From CBDHHC01 sp050633205 (GTDB taxonomy: Bacteria > Pseudomonadota > Alphaproteobacteria > Rhizobiales > CBDHHC01): a stretch of 47,855 bases of DNA. Position numbers and translations under genes: made by a program. The stretch's first letter is position 1, and each line of letters begins with the position of its first letter. Shown here piece after piece: positions 15,382-23,838 of the stretch. The notes beneath the pieces are model-generated. The model was given only the letters and a program-made list of their open reading frames with translations, made no database searches and had not been told where the DNA came from. The stretch is taken from contig JBOEGA010000102.1 in NCBI GenBank assembly GCA_050633205.1, positions 1 through 47,855 on the forward strand. Reading direction: 5' to 3'.

Positions 15382-16149
15382 CTACCGCCCCTTCCAGACA
15401 GGCTTCCGCTTCTCTGCAAATGCTTTCAAACCTTCATTGCGATCTTCCGAGGTAAAGGCTTTCTGTGCCGGTCCCATTTGTTTGGACCAGGCTTCCGCTT
15501 CAGTCCATTCTCCAGCCTGTGCGATAATCTCTTTTGTTGCCGCCAGTGCAGTAGGGCCATTCAAAAGCATTTTATCCAGAAACCTATGAGCTTCTTCAAG
15601 AGCAGTGCCCGGTTCTACAAGACGGTTGATGATGCCATATGTTTTAAACGCTTCCGCATCCCTGATTTCGCCAGTAAGAGCCAGTTCCATTGCAAGGTGA
15701 TAGGGCATGCGTTTTGGAAGACGGAACAAGCCGCCACCAATGGCAACCAGATTATGCTTCACTTCCGGCAAACCAAATTTGGCATCATTTGCTGCAATAA
15801 TAATATCGCAGGACAGACAAAGCTCGAAACCGCCTGCAACTGCAAAGCCCTCAACAGCAGCAATCAGAGGTTTTCTCGAAGGCTGCTTAAACAATCCAAA
15901 ACCACCACGCTTATCGGTCGCCGGGCGCTCTCCACGGGCAACAGCCTTAAGATCTGCCCCCGATGAAAATGTGCCGCCAGCACCGGTAATAATACCAGCG
16001 AACAGCTCATCTTCCGTATCAAGCCAGTCCATAGCAGCTTCCATGGCTTCAGCAGTGGCTTTATCAAACGCATTCTTCGCATCAGGGCGATTGATGGTCA
16101 CAACCAGCACATTCCCCTTGCGTTCAGTCTGAATAACTTCTGTAGTCAT
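15382..16149 (-). CDS. Enoyl-CoA hydratase/isomerase (crotonase family)
   Basis: A 255-residue crotonase. The oxyanion hole segment is FSSGADL (61-67), then GFAVAGGFEL with Glu109, and Glu129 in FGLPEVKHN; both glutamates of hydratases are kept. It should hydrate a 2-enoyl-CoA to a 3-hydroxyacyl-CoA in the cytoplasm. The start at 16149 is fixed by GGAG seven bases upstream; sequence beyond that belongs to the SDR gene. It is the last gene of the tetR-ligase-SDR-hydratase operon. Confidence 0.9.
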   Translation of the reverse strand: MTTEVIQTERKGNVLVVTINRPDAKNAFDKATAEAMEAAMDWLDTEDELFAGIITGAGGTFSSGADLKAVARGERPATDKRGGFGLFKQPSRKPLIAAVEGFAVAGGFELCLSCDIIIAANDAKFGLPEVKHNLVAIGGGLFRLPKRMPYHLAMELALTGEIRDAEAFKTYGIINRLVEPGTALEEAHRFLDKMLLNGPTALAATKEIIAQAGEWTEAEAWSKQMGPAQKAFTSEDRNEGLKAFAEKRKPVWKGR

Positions 16150-16159
16150 CAATAAACTC

Positions 16160-16954
16160 CTACAATCCGAACGTGAAACCACCGGACACAGAATATGTCT
16201 GACCGGTAATCCATGAAGAGGCATCCGATGCAAGATACAGGGCCATATTGGCAATATCATTCGGCTGTCCGGGACGGCGGATAACATAGCTGGACATCAT
16301 CTTTTTAAAGCGCTCGGGATCAGACTTGACGCGGGCTTCAACCTCCGGTGTTGCTGTAAATGCAATTGAAATTGAATTGGAAGTAACGCCGTAACGCCCT
16401 AATGTTCTGGCACAGGATCTCATAAAGCCTGCTGCACCTGCTTTTGCTCCGGCATAGACTTCAAGACCTGCATCACCATAACGGCTTGCCTCTGATATAA
16501 TCGTAACAAGGCGACCGGCATCTTTACGTTCGATCATTCCAGGGATCACAGCAGCAGTACAGTTCATAACACCGTAAAGGTTCACACCGATATAGTGATC
16601 CCACACTTCCGGACCGGTTTCCCAGAAAGGCTTGCGGGCTTCCGCTGTTGGAGTTGCGCCAGCATTTCCGGCATTGTTTACAAGAATACCAACAGGACCA
16701 AACTCTTCCTTACCCTTTGCAACCATTTCCTTGACGGCATCAAGGTTGGTTACATCACACTGAACAGCAAGCGCATTACCACCTGCAGCACGAACTTCCT
16801 CAGCAACAGCTTCTGCACGATCTAGATGATAGTCATTCACAATAATGCCACCACTGTTATGCTCGGCAAAATGTAAAGCAATTTGACGGCCAACACCCTG
16901 ACCAGCTCCGGTCACCAGCGCAACGCGCCCTCCAAGATCAAGAATATTACTCAT
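16160..16954 (-). CDS. SDR-family oxidoreductase, probable 3-hydroxyacyl-CoA dehydrogenase type
   Basis: A 264-residue SDR with VALVTGAGQGVGRQIA (11-26), VNNAGNAG, a Ser in ISEASRYG and YAGAK. The C-terminus SSWITGQTYSVSGGF is the common SDR ending. The context suggests it oxidises or reduces a hydroxyacyl-CoA intermediate. The ATG at 16954 overlaps the stop of the ligase gene (ATGA), showing translational coupling; AGGGA is about nine bases upstream. The substrate is not defined. Confidence 0.88.
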   Translation of the reverse strand: MSNILDLGGRVALVTGAGQGVGRQIALHFAEHNSGGIIVNDYHLDRAEAVAEEVRAAGGNALAVQCDVTNLDAVKEMVAKGKEEFGPVGILVNNAGNAGATPTAEARKPFWETGPEVWDHYIGVNLYGVMNCTAAVIPGMIERKDAGRLVTIISEASRYGDAGLEVYAGAKAGAAGFMRSCARTLGRYGVTSNSISIAFTATPEVEARVKSDPERFKKMMSSYVIRRPGQPNDIANMALYLASDASSWITGQTYSVSGGFTFGL

Positions 16955-18492
16955 ACCTGTCGTTCCCTTCCTTTCCAATATGGTTCCCTCAGAGTTCGCT
17001 TGAGCACCTTACCCATAGCATTGCGGGGGAGTTCTTTTACGATCTCGAAAGATCGCGGTCTTTTGTAAGATGCAAGCTGCCCGGCGCAATGCGCTGACAG
17101 CTCATCAATACTGATTGTCTGTTCAGGCTTCACTTCACAAAAAGCCATAACCTGCTCACCGAATTCATCATGAGGAATGCCAATCACGGCCGCATCTTGA
17201 AGTGCCGGATGGCGAAGCAGAGCATTCTCGATTTCAGCAGGATAAATATTCACCCCGCCGGAAATAATCATGTCTTTGACACGGTCGGTGATATAGAGAT
17301 AATTGTCTTCATCAAGTCGCCCGACATCCCCGGTCTGGAAGAAACCGTTCTCATCGCAACTGTTCCCCTCACTGGCATTCAGGTAGGTGCTGATTGTAAC
17401 CGGAGTCCTTACCCAGATTTCTCCGACATCACCAACAGGAAGCAGGTTGTTATTTTCATCTCTGATTTCAATTTGAACATGCCTGTAAGGTAATCCGCTT
17501 GAACCCGGCTTTTCTTTGAGTTTCTCTGAAGAAATAGAAGTGATCATGCTGGTTTCAGTTGATCCATATCCCTCACTGAGACAATCCCCGAAATAGGAAG
17601 TAATCCAGGCCTTAAGCTCAGGCGTTACCGGAGCGGCACCAACACTCAATGAACGAACAGAGGAAACATCATATTTATCAAGAATATCCTGCGGCAAACC
17701 GGACATACGCTTATACATGGTCGGCACACCATTCCAGTATGTTATTTTGTATTTATCAATGAGAGATAGCGCTTCTTCAGCATCAAACCGTCTCTGCAAT
17801 ATCTGGATATTTCCTTTTGATGCAGTTTCCTTTACCAGTGCCGGGCCTGCTCCATGATGAAGCGGCATGGTTACAAGAACAACATCCCCCTCCCGTTGGG
17901 AACGGCGCTCTGCCATGCTTCTGAAATACTCTTTCATTTCCTGCTCGGAACCGCGGCGGGGCTGGTTCATCTCAACACCTTTGGGCAGGCCTGTCGTGCC
18001 AGAGGTATAGACAATCAGCGGTGGTGGAGTTGAGGTTGTAAACCTGTCATCACTCTGCTCCGATAGAACAGTACTCCAGTCTTCAAAACCCTCAGCTTGT
18101 GTATCAATAGAAATAGCAACTTTAATTGGGAGGTTAGCCCATGCAGGAGCAACAGCAGCAGGATCCTGATCATCACAGACAATCCCGCTTGCAGCACTGT
18201 TTGCCAGAACATATTCTGTTTCCGCAGGTGTCAGTCTCCAGTTTAACCCCAGCAGGCGGCAACCAAGCTTTGCCAGCGCCTGATGCAGTATCACCCATTC
18301 AGTTCTGATCTGGGTACGGGCAACAACAATATCTCCGGCCTCAATACCACGCTTCTTTAACGCAGATGCAAGTCGGTTTGACTGTATATCCCATTCACTC
18401 CAGGTTAGCGCCCTGTCTCCTTCTAAAACTGCAATTCTATGAGGTGTTTTTATAGCCCAGTATTCTACGCTTCCCACTGCGGGCTCTTTCAT
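16951..18492 (-). CDS. Acyl-CoA synthetase (AMP-binding, class I adenylate-forming)
   Basis: The protein has 513 residues and full adenylate-forming architecture: P-loop VYTSGTTGLPKGVEM, GYGSTETSMI, TGDVGRLDEDNYLYITDR hinge region and the C-terminal lysine in RNAMGKVLKR. It activates a carboxylic acid to its CoA thioester using ATP. The unusual insertion NQPRRGSEQEMKEYF after the P-loop resembles ligases for bulky acids, but specificity cannot be read. AAGGAG lies about ten bases before the ATG at 18492. Its start overlaps the tetR stop and its stop overlaps the SDR start, each by four bases. Confidence 0.92.
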   Translation of the reverse strand: MKEPAVGSVEYWAIKTPHRIAVLEGDRALTWSEWDIQSNRLASALKKRGIEAGDIVVARTQIRTEWVILHQALAKLGCRLLGLNWRLTPAETEYVLANSAASGIVCDDQDPAAVAPAWANLPIKVAISIDTQAEGFEDWSTVLSEQSDDRFTTSTPPPLIVYTSGTTGLPKGVEMNQPRRGSEQEMKEYFRSMAERRSQREGDVVLVTMPLHHGAGPALVKETASKGNIQILQRRFDAEEALSLIDKYKITYWNGVPTMYKRMSGLPQDILDKYDVSSVRSLSVGAAPVTPELKAWITSYFGDCLSEGYGSTETSMITSISSEKLKEKPGSSGLPYRHVQIEIRDENNNLLPVGDVGEIWVRTPVTISTYLNASEGNSCDENGFFQTGDVGRLDEDNYLYITDRVKDMIISGGVNIYPAEIENALLRHPALQDAAVIGIPHDEFGEQVMAFCEVKPEQTISIDELSAHCAGQLASYKRPRSFEIVKELPRNAMGKVLKRTLREPYWKGRERQV

Positions 18493-19136
18493 GGTTCGAG
18501 ACTCCTTCGTAGAGAGAGTTTCATACTCTCACGTAATTTTTGCATATTTATTGTTTTTGGTGCGAGCAGCCACTGGGCAGATGTCCCCCGAAGCTGCCCG
18601 AGAATGAGCATAGCCTGTATTTCGGCATCCAGATCCGGGTTTATATCCCCCTTCTGCTGGCCATAAATAATCGGTTCGGCAAAGCGCTTTACAGAAGTAT
18701 TATTCAGTTCAACAATTGCAGGAAGAAGATCTGGATAATTATTTGCTTCTGTAAGAAGTACGATCAGCGCTTTCATCGTCGTGGGATCAGCTTCAACGCT
18801 TTGCAGATAATAATCTGCTGACTTGATTATGGCATCAAGCCCGTCATCAAAGTGAATACTCCCGTCCTTGAGCAGGGCAATGGAGTACCGGTCAACGATA
18901 TATTGTCCAAGCCTCGCAATAAGTGTGTCCTTGCGCCCGAAATAATGTGCAGGCAATCCACGACTGTAACCAGCAGCCTCCCCAACATCATTCAGGGTTA
19001 ACCCTGCAAGCCCCTTCTGCGTCACCAGTTGCACAGCGGCCTTCAGCATCTTGCGCTCGGCCTTCTCCCGCCTTTGTGCCTGTGTCAGCTTTTCAGCAGG
19101 GGCTTTGGTGGTGCTCGTCTCGTGCTTTGTAGCCAT
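18489..19136 (-). CDS. TetR-family transcription regulator
   Basis: A 215-residue TetR repressor. A basic leader (about 1-25) precedes the HTH: MLKAAVQLVTQKGLAGLTLN, then VGEAAGYSRGLPAHYFGRKDTL. The C-terminal ligand domain is helical. It heads the ligase/SDR/hydratase operon and faces the DUF35/thiolase/ALDH operon, so it probably controls both in response to a CoA ester or free acid. A TTGTTAACAA palindrome sits 48 bases upstream of its start. Confidence 0.9.
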   Translation of the reverse strand: MATKHETSTTKAPAEKLTQAQRREKAERKMLKAAVQLVTQKGLAGLTLNDVGEAAGYSRGLPAHYFGRKDTLIARLGQYIVDRYSIALLKDGSIHFDDGLDAIIKSADYYLQSVEADPTTMKALIVLLTEANNYPDLLPAIVELNNTSVKRFAEPIIYGQQKGDINPDLDAEIQAMLILGQLRGTSAQWLLAPKTINMQKLRESMKLSLRRSLEP

Positions 19137-19181
19137 TTTTGCGTCCCGGTTTATACGGCGAAAGAATTAGATCAACAAACT

Positions 19182-19197
19182 TGCTTGTTAACAAACA
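19182..19197. promoter_or_regulatory. Probable TetR operator
   Basis: TGCTTGTTAACAAACA contains the perfect 10-bp palindrome TTGTTAACAA, extended to 16 bases with one mismatched pair. It is the best dyad in the divergent gap between tetR and the DUF35 gene. Confidence 0.6.
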
Positions 19198-19305
19198 AAT
19201 ATTATAATGACCAGCAATAGTCAACCAGCCCCCGTCTAATCCTATAGGCTACCCGGAGTAAGATTGCCGGGGCATATAAGAGAATAACAGGAAGGAAATA
19301 AGCAC

Positions 19306-19719
19306 ATGGAAAGCCCCCCATTGCTGAAGCCATCTATTTACAAAGAAGAGGGAACACCCTCTCTGCCGGAAAACCCTGCCCTGCTTGGAGGTAAGTGCTC
19401 CTGCGGCTATGTCTTTTTCCCAATGCAGACTTATGGATGTGAGAAATGCGGACATCACGGAGAAGCCCTGCAGGCAACCGAGTTAACAGGGCGAGGCAGA
19501 ATAATCGCATCGACCAAAGTGCACTTACATGCTGGAAAACGTGAGACACCTTTCATCGTGGCCGCTATCGAGCTGGAGGACGGGCCTGTTGTCCGCACTT
19601 TGATGGATACACCGGAAGCACAAGTCAGCCCCGGAGATCCTGTCGTCACTGTGTTGGTTAACACGGCTGATCCTGAAACTGGTGAAGCCAGACGCGATCT
19701 GCGTTTCAGCAAAATATAA
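19306..19719 (+). CDS. Zn-ribbon/OB-fold protein (DUF35 family)
   Basis: The protein has 137 residues. A rubredoxin-like zinc ribbon has Cys31, Cys33, Cys45 and Cys48 (CSCG and CEKCG), followed by an OB fold with TGRGRIIASTKVH and FIVAAIELEDGPVVRTL. DUF35 proteins are partners of thiolase-like enzymes, where they hold the acyl-CoA and are needed for activity, as in the Ltp2-ChsH2 aldolase of steroid side-chain degradation. It sits 11 bases before the thiolase-like gene, as expected for obligate subunits. AAGGAA precedes the ATG. Confidence 0.9.
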   Translation: MESPPLLKPSIYKEEGTPSLPENPALLGGKCSCGYVFFPMQTYGCEKCGHHGEALQATELTGRGRIIASTKVHLHAGKRETPFIVAAIELEDGPVVRTLMDTPEAQVSPGDPVVTVLVNTADPETGEARRDLRFSKI

Positions 19720-19730
19720 AAGGGCCTGCT

Positions 19731-20879
19731 ATGACAATTACTTTAGGCGAAATGCGCCCTGTTTACGTTGTTGGTATCGGTTTTCACCCTTACCAGTTTA
19801 TGAGCGAAACAACATATGTAATCCTCGGCCTCGCTGCTGTGCGCGAAGCTTTAACTGACGCCAGTATTGAATGGCCCTCGGTTGAATCCGCTTATGTCGC
19901 CAATGCCCGCCTGCCTATGGCTCCGGGCCGGGCAATGCTGCGTCATCTGGGTGCAACTGGCATCCCGATCGTCCATATAGAGAATGCGTCTGCATCTGGC
20001 TCTGCTGCTTTCCGCCATGCCTGTATTGAAGTTGGTGCCGGAATAACTGATATCAGCCTTGCCGTTGGCATAGATAAACCCTCCAGATTACCCCGCGCCG
20101 AAGACATGATTGGCATACCAAACCTCGCCAATGACGCCATTGTTCCGTTTACCCATTTCGCATTATTGGCTGATCAATATGCCTCCCGTCATGGTATTGA
20201 TGTGGAGGACACGGCTCTGGTCGCGGTTAAAAACCATAAAAATGCTTCGAAAAACCCCTATGCTCAGCACCGCAAAGAGCGGACTTTGGAGCAGATATTG
20301 GGCGGAAAACGTATTACAGGCTCGTTCACATCCCTGCAATGCACCCCTGTAGGCGAAGGTGCGGCTGCCGTAATTGTCGCATCGGAAGAAGGTATAAGAA
20401 AGCTTGGCATGGACATTTCCAGAGCGGTAAAAGTGGCCTCTTCTGCGGGTCGCAGCCAGCGCGTCTACGACGATCCTACAGGATATGACGCACATTTGAC
20501 CAGAGAAACAACAGAAGTCGCATTGTCAGAAGCCGGTATTACCGCTAACGATCTGGATATAGTCGAACTGCACGATGCATTTACTATTGAGGAACTTGAA
20601 TATCTGGAAGCAATGGGCATTTCTAAAGAGGGTCAGGCTTTGAATGACCTGAAAAATGGTGAGTTTGATATTAATGGTCGCGTTGCCGTCAGCCCGTCAG
20701 GTGGGTTAATAGCTATGGGACACCCGATTGGTCCCACCGGGATCGGTCAGGTTGGCGAGATTACCCGTCAGCTTCGCGGAGAAGCCGGAGCACGCCAGCA
20801 CAATAACGCAAGGAGAGGTCTCGCCCATATGGTTGGCGTGGGAGCTGTCTGTTATGTTCATGTTCTTGAAAAAGTTTAA
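19731..20879 (+). CDS. Thiolase-superfamily protein lacking the nucleophilic Cys
   Basis: A 382-residue protein of the SCP-x/acetyl-CoA acetyltransferase-like branch. Kept motifs are LHDAFTIEE (around 283), MGHPIGPTG (His331) and a C-terminal Cys374 in GVGAVCYVHV. The canonical NACASG reads NASASG, so Ser87 replaces the acyl-carrying Cys; the codon is TCT. A normal thiolytic cycle is therefore unlikely. With its DUF35 partner, it resembles the known non-thiolase retro-aldolases of this superfamily. Downstream is an aldehyde dehydrogenase gene that could use the aldehyde. Aldolase activity is inferred. Confidence 0.85.
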   Translation: MTITLGEMRPVYVVGIGFHPYQFMSETTYVILGLAAVREALTDASIEWPSVESAYVANARLPMAPGRAMLRHLGATGIPIVHIENASASGSAAFRHACIEVGAGITDISLAVGIDKPSRLPRAEDMIGIPNLANDAIVPFTHFALLADQYASRHGIDVEDTALVAVKNHKNASKNPYAQHRKERTLEQILGGKRITGSFTSLQCTPVGEGAAAVIVASEEGIRKLGMDISRAVKVASSAGRSQRVYDDPTGYDAHLTRETTEVALSEAGITANDLDIVELHDAFTIEELEYLEAMGISKEGQALNDLKNGEFDINGRVAVSPSGGLIAMGHPIGPTGIGQVGEITRQLRGEAGARQHNNARRGLAHMVGVGAVCYVHVLEKV

Positions 20880-20912
20880 TAATAATCGTCAGAAATATCA
20901 TGGGAGAATGAG

Positions 20913-22316
20913 ATGAGCCGTAAGATGCTAATCGCAGGTGAGTTAAGAGATGGGGCATTAACCCTCGATGTTATCAACCCTGCAACAGGACAGGTTTTGG
21001 AAGTTGCACCACGCGCAAGCAAGGAACAGCTTGAAGAGGCTATTGCCTCTGCAAAAGCAGCCTTTCCTTCATGGTCAGCACTGACACCGGAAGAAAGAGG
21101 TGGCTACCTTCTGAAACTGGCTGATGCTGTTGAAGCCAAAAAAGACGAATTTGCGCGTCTTCTGACTATGGAACAGGGTAAACCTCTGGCCCAGGCAACA
21201 AATGAAGTTATTGGTGCCTACATGACTTTGCGTGGTTATTCTCAAATGAGAACACCGGTAAAGACCCTGAAAGAAGATGCAAAGCAGCGCGTTCTTGAAC
21301 ACCGTACTCCACTTGGTGTTGTTTCCGCAATCGCACCATGGAACTTCCCGTTCGCAATTATCATGGGTAAGATCGCTCCTGCACTTATCACTGGTAACAC
21401 TGTCGTTGCAAAACCTGCTCCGACAACACCACTGACATTGCTTATGTTTGGCGAACTTGCAGCAGACATTCTGCCTGCTGGTGTGTTGAACACGATCATT
21501 GACGAAAATGATCTTGGCCCTATCCTTTCCAACCACCCGGACATTGCCAAAGTATCATTCACTGGTTCAACAGCAACTGGTAAAAAAGTTCTGCAAAGCG
21601 GTGCTGATACTCTGAAACGCGTTACACTTGAGCTTGGCGGTAACGATGCTGCACTGGTTCTTGACGATGCTGATGTCGAAAAAATCGCACCTGCCCTTTA
21701 CAGATTCGCAACTGTAAACGCCGGTCAGGTTTGTATTGCCATCAAGCGTATCTATGCTCCCCGCAGCAAATATGATGCCCTTGTAGACGCAATCGCAAAG
21801 CTTGCTGATGCTACAGTCGTTGATGACGGTTTAGCTCAGGGTGCAGAAGTAGGACCAGTTCAGAACAAAATGCAGTTCGAAAAACTGAAAGAATTCCTCG
21901 CAGACGCACGCGCAACTGGCAAGATCGTAGCCGGTGGTGAAGTTGTTGACCGCGATGGATATTTCATTCGCCCGACAATCGTTCGTGATGCACCTCAGGA
22001 TTCCAAAATCGTTAAGGAAGAACAGTTTGGCCCGATCCTCCCTATCGTTGCCTATGATGACCTTGATGAGGCTATCAAGGCAGTTAACGACAGCGAATAC
22101 GGCCTTGGCGGTTCTGTATGGAGCTCCAGCATCGAACGCGCAACAGAAGTCGCAATGAAAATAGACAGCGGTAGCGTCTGGGTTAATAAACACCTTGACC
22201 TGCAGTTCGACGTACCTTTCGGCGGCGCCAAGGAATCCGGCATGGGCCGCGAACAGGGCGTAGAAGGTCTGCACGAATACACTCAGGCAAAAATCGTGAA
22301 TGTTTCACTTCGCTAA
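20913..22316 (+). CDS. NAD(P)-dependent aldehyde dehydrogenase
   Basis: A 467-residue ALDH with PWNFP (Asn144), the cofactor lysine in VAKPAP (167), FTGSTATG, general base Glu240 in LELGGN and nucleophile Cys274 in NAGQVCIA. It oxidises an aldehyde to an acid; similarity in style is to succinate-semialdehyde dehydrogenases, but the substrate is not known. It is the third gene of the DUF35/thiolase-like operon, 33 bases after the thiolase-like gene, with GGGAG before the ATG. Its codons are more biased than its neighbours', suggesting high expression. A terminator follows. Confidence 0.92.
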   Translation: MSRKMLIAGELRDGALTLDVINPATGQVLEVAPRASKEQLEEAIASAKAAFPSWSALTPEERGGYLLKLADAVEAKKDEFARLLTMEQGKPLAQATNEVIGAYMTLRGYSQMRTPVKTLKEDAKQRVLEHRTPLGVVSAIAPWNFPFAIIMGKIAPALITGNTVVAKPAPTTPLTLLMFGELAADILPAGVLNTIIDENDLGPILSNHPDIAKVSFTGSTATGKKVLQSGADTLKRVTLELGGNDAALVLDDADVEKIAPALYRFATVNAGQVCIAIKRIYAPRSKYDALVDAIAKLADATVVDDGLAQGAEVGPVQNKMQFEKLKEFLADARATGKIVAGGEVVDRDGYFIRPTIVRDAPQDSKIVKEEQFGPILPIVAYDDLDEAIKAVNDSEYGLGGSVWSSSIERATEVAMKIDSGSVWVNKHLDLQFDVPFGGAKESGMGREQGVEGLHEYTQAKIVNVSLR

Positions 22317-22342
22317 ATCTGACTGAATAATATATTTATGAT

Positions 22343-22373
22343 AAAAGGAGCGTCAGTCACTGATGCTCCTTTT
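22343..22373 (+). terminator. Strong terminator after the ALDH gene
   Basis: AAAAGGAGCGTCAG (22343-22356) pairs with CTGATGCTCCTTTT (22360-22373), with one G-U pair and a 3-base loop, then TT. Confidence 0.85.
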
Positions 22374-22391
22374 TTGATTGAGGATTTAATT

Positions 22392-23105
22392 ATGAAGCAC
22401 ACAGCCTTATCGATTATTTTTATTTGCCTCATCTCAGGTCAGGCTCACTCAGCATTCAAATATCCCCAGATTGCTGAAACCGGAAAAAACATTCAGCAGT
22501 TTGTACCCGAAGGCTGGAAAATACACAGACCTCTCGATGGCAAGGACATTGTTTACGGAGATCTGAACAAAGACGGCATCAAAGACGTTGCACTGGTTCT
22601 CCAGCATACAAACAAAGTGATAGAAGCAAAACTCTGCAACGAGAACTACGAACCACCCGCAGACTATCCACGCATTCTCGTTATCCTGCTGGGCCGGAAA
22701 GATGGAAGCTACAGACTCTCAACCCGGAACAACAAACTCCTCTTCCGCTCAAACGAAGGAGGCATTCTGGGAGACCCCCTTGAAAACCTGAAAATCGAAC
22801 GGGGAACCCTGGTCACCGAATATTATGGCGGCTCCGCATGGCGCTGGAGAATAACCCAACGCTTCCGCCTTGAAAACACAGGCTGGCACCTCATCGGCTA
22901 CACCCGCCACGACCACTGGACAGGAGACCCGGATTCCAGTCTCACGGAAGACTACAACCTAATCACAGGAAAAATCGAAGTCACAAAAAAATCCGGCAAG
23001 GCAAAGACAAAAAAATATGTCGTAAAAAGAAAAAAACAGCAGATCAAACTAAGCAAAACCCGCTGCTGGAACTACAAAGCCGTTGACGAACTAAAGGTCA
23101 ACTAA
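22392..23105 (+). CDS. Secreted hypothetical protein
   Basis: A signal peptide (MKHTALSIIFICLISGQAHS, cleavage near AHS-A) is followed by ~215 mature residues. A GDLNKDGIKDVALVLQ motif resembles an FG-GAP/VCBS calcium-binding loop. The middle is rich in aromatic residues (EYYGGSAWRWRITQRFRLE), and the C-terminus is very lysine-rich. Function unknown; probably periplasmic. GAGGA precedes the ATG at 22392. The upstream terminator sits within 20 bases, so it has its own weak promoter or none visible. Confidence 0.82.
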   Translation: MKHTALSIIFICLISGQAHSAFKYPQIAETGKNIQQFVPEGWKIHRPLDGKDIVYGDLNKDGIKDVALVLQHTNKVIEAKLCNENYEPPADYPRILVILLGRKDGSYRLSTRNNKLLFRSNEGGILGDPLENLKIERGTLVTEYYGGSAWRWRITQRFRLENTGWHLIGYTRHDHWTGDPDSSLTEDYNLITGKIEVTKKSGKAKTKKYVVKRKKQQIKLSKTRCWNYKAVDELKVN

Positions 23106-23123
23106 ACCGCCCCCCACAACATG

Positions 23124-23212
23124 AAAACCGGAAGGACCGCAAGGTCCTGACTGAAGGCGACCGCCTCCCGGCGCTTAGCGCCGCCCATGCAGAGCAATGC
23201 CGAAGGCAGCGC
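23124..23212 (+). repeat. Structured intergenic repeat, copy 1
   Basis: An ~89-base GC-rich element with three successive hairpins: GGACC/GGTCC, AGGC/GCCT around GACC, and GGCGC/GCGCC. It ends near GCCGAAGGCAGCGC. A homologous element occurs at 23721-23810 in the same orientation, with about 80% identity. It lies between convergent genes. Confidence 0.8.
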
Positions 23213-23286
23213 AAAAAAACTTCCCCCCTCCGCCCGGCGGAATTTGTAACCCCGCTGGAACGTTCATACACGCGAATACACAAACC

Positions 23287-23685
23287 CTACTGCTCAACAT
23301 AAACCAGATTATTCTTCCAGAATTCCTCATCGCTTTTCAAATAAGCGGCTTTACTGCTCAGAGGCACCAATGCCCGCTGACCTTTATAGGTAACAAGGAT
23401 CATTGGCTCAACAGGATGATGAGGCCGGTTATCTTCCAGGTTGCGGGAAAAAATGATAATATCTTTCTTTATCGACCATTTGCCATGGGACGCTTCAATT
23501 TTGAGTGCTTTATCTCTCGTCACCGTACTATAGGTATTATCCGGATTCAAAAAAATCCGAACACCAATATGCCCAACGCCCTTAAAATATTCCCCATCGG
23601 GTGTTTCAATAACATCATTCGCATGTACTAAAGGCAAAATAGACAACACAAGAACTGCAAGAAGAAGTGATCTGAGAAACATCAT
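23287..23685 (-). CDS. Secreted hypothetical protein (about 132 aa)
   Basis: The N-terminal hydrophobic stretch MMFLRSLLLAVLVLSILPLV with cleavage after VHA marks a Sec signal peptide. The mature ~110 residues contain IRIFLNPDNTYSTVTRD and VTYKGQRALVPLSSKAAYL, a small beta-rich fold. No family is recognised. GGAAAG precedes the ATGATG at 23685; an ATG at 23697 is possible but has no ribosome site. Copies of the structured repeat flank it, so it may share leader or terminator elements with neighbours. Confidence 0.78.
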   Translation of the reverse strand: MMFLRSLLLAVLVLSILPLVHANDVIETPDGEYFKGVGHIGVRIFLNPDNTYSTVTRDKALKIEASHGKWSIKKDIIIFSRNLEDNRPHHPVEPMILVTYKGQRALVPLSSKAAYLKSDEEFWKNNLVYVEQ

Positions 23686-23720
23686 AAGACTTTCCATTTA
23701 AAAAGAATTTGCAATAACTC

Positions 23721-23810
23721 AAAACCGGAAGGGCCATATGGCCCTGACTGGGTGCGACCGCACCCCGGCGCATAGCGCCGCCCCAGCGGAGCATGCCGAA
23801 GGTATTAGCG
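23721..23810 (+). repeat. Structured intergenic repeat, copy 2
   Basis: Homologue of the element at 23124-23212. The stems are GGGCC/GGCCC, GGGTGC/GCACCC around GACC and GGCGC/GCGCC. Both arms changed together relative to copy 1 in the first two stems, while the GACC loop and the third stem are unchanged. It lies just downstream of the fumarase stop. Confidence 0.8.
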
Positions 23811-23838
23811 TGAGCTCAAATAACTAAGCTCAAAAAAC

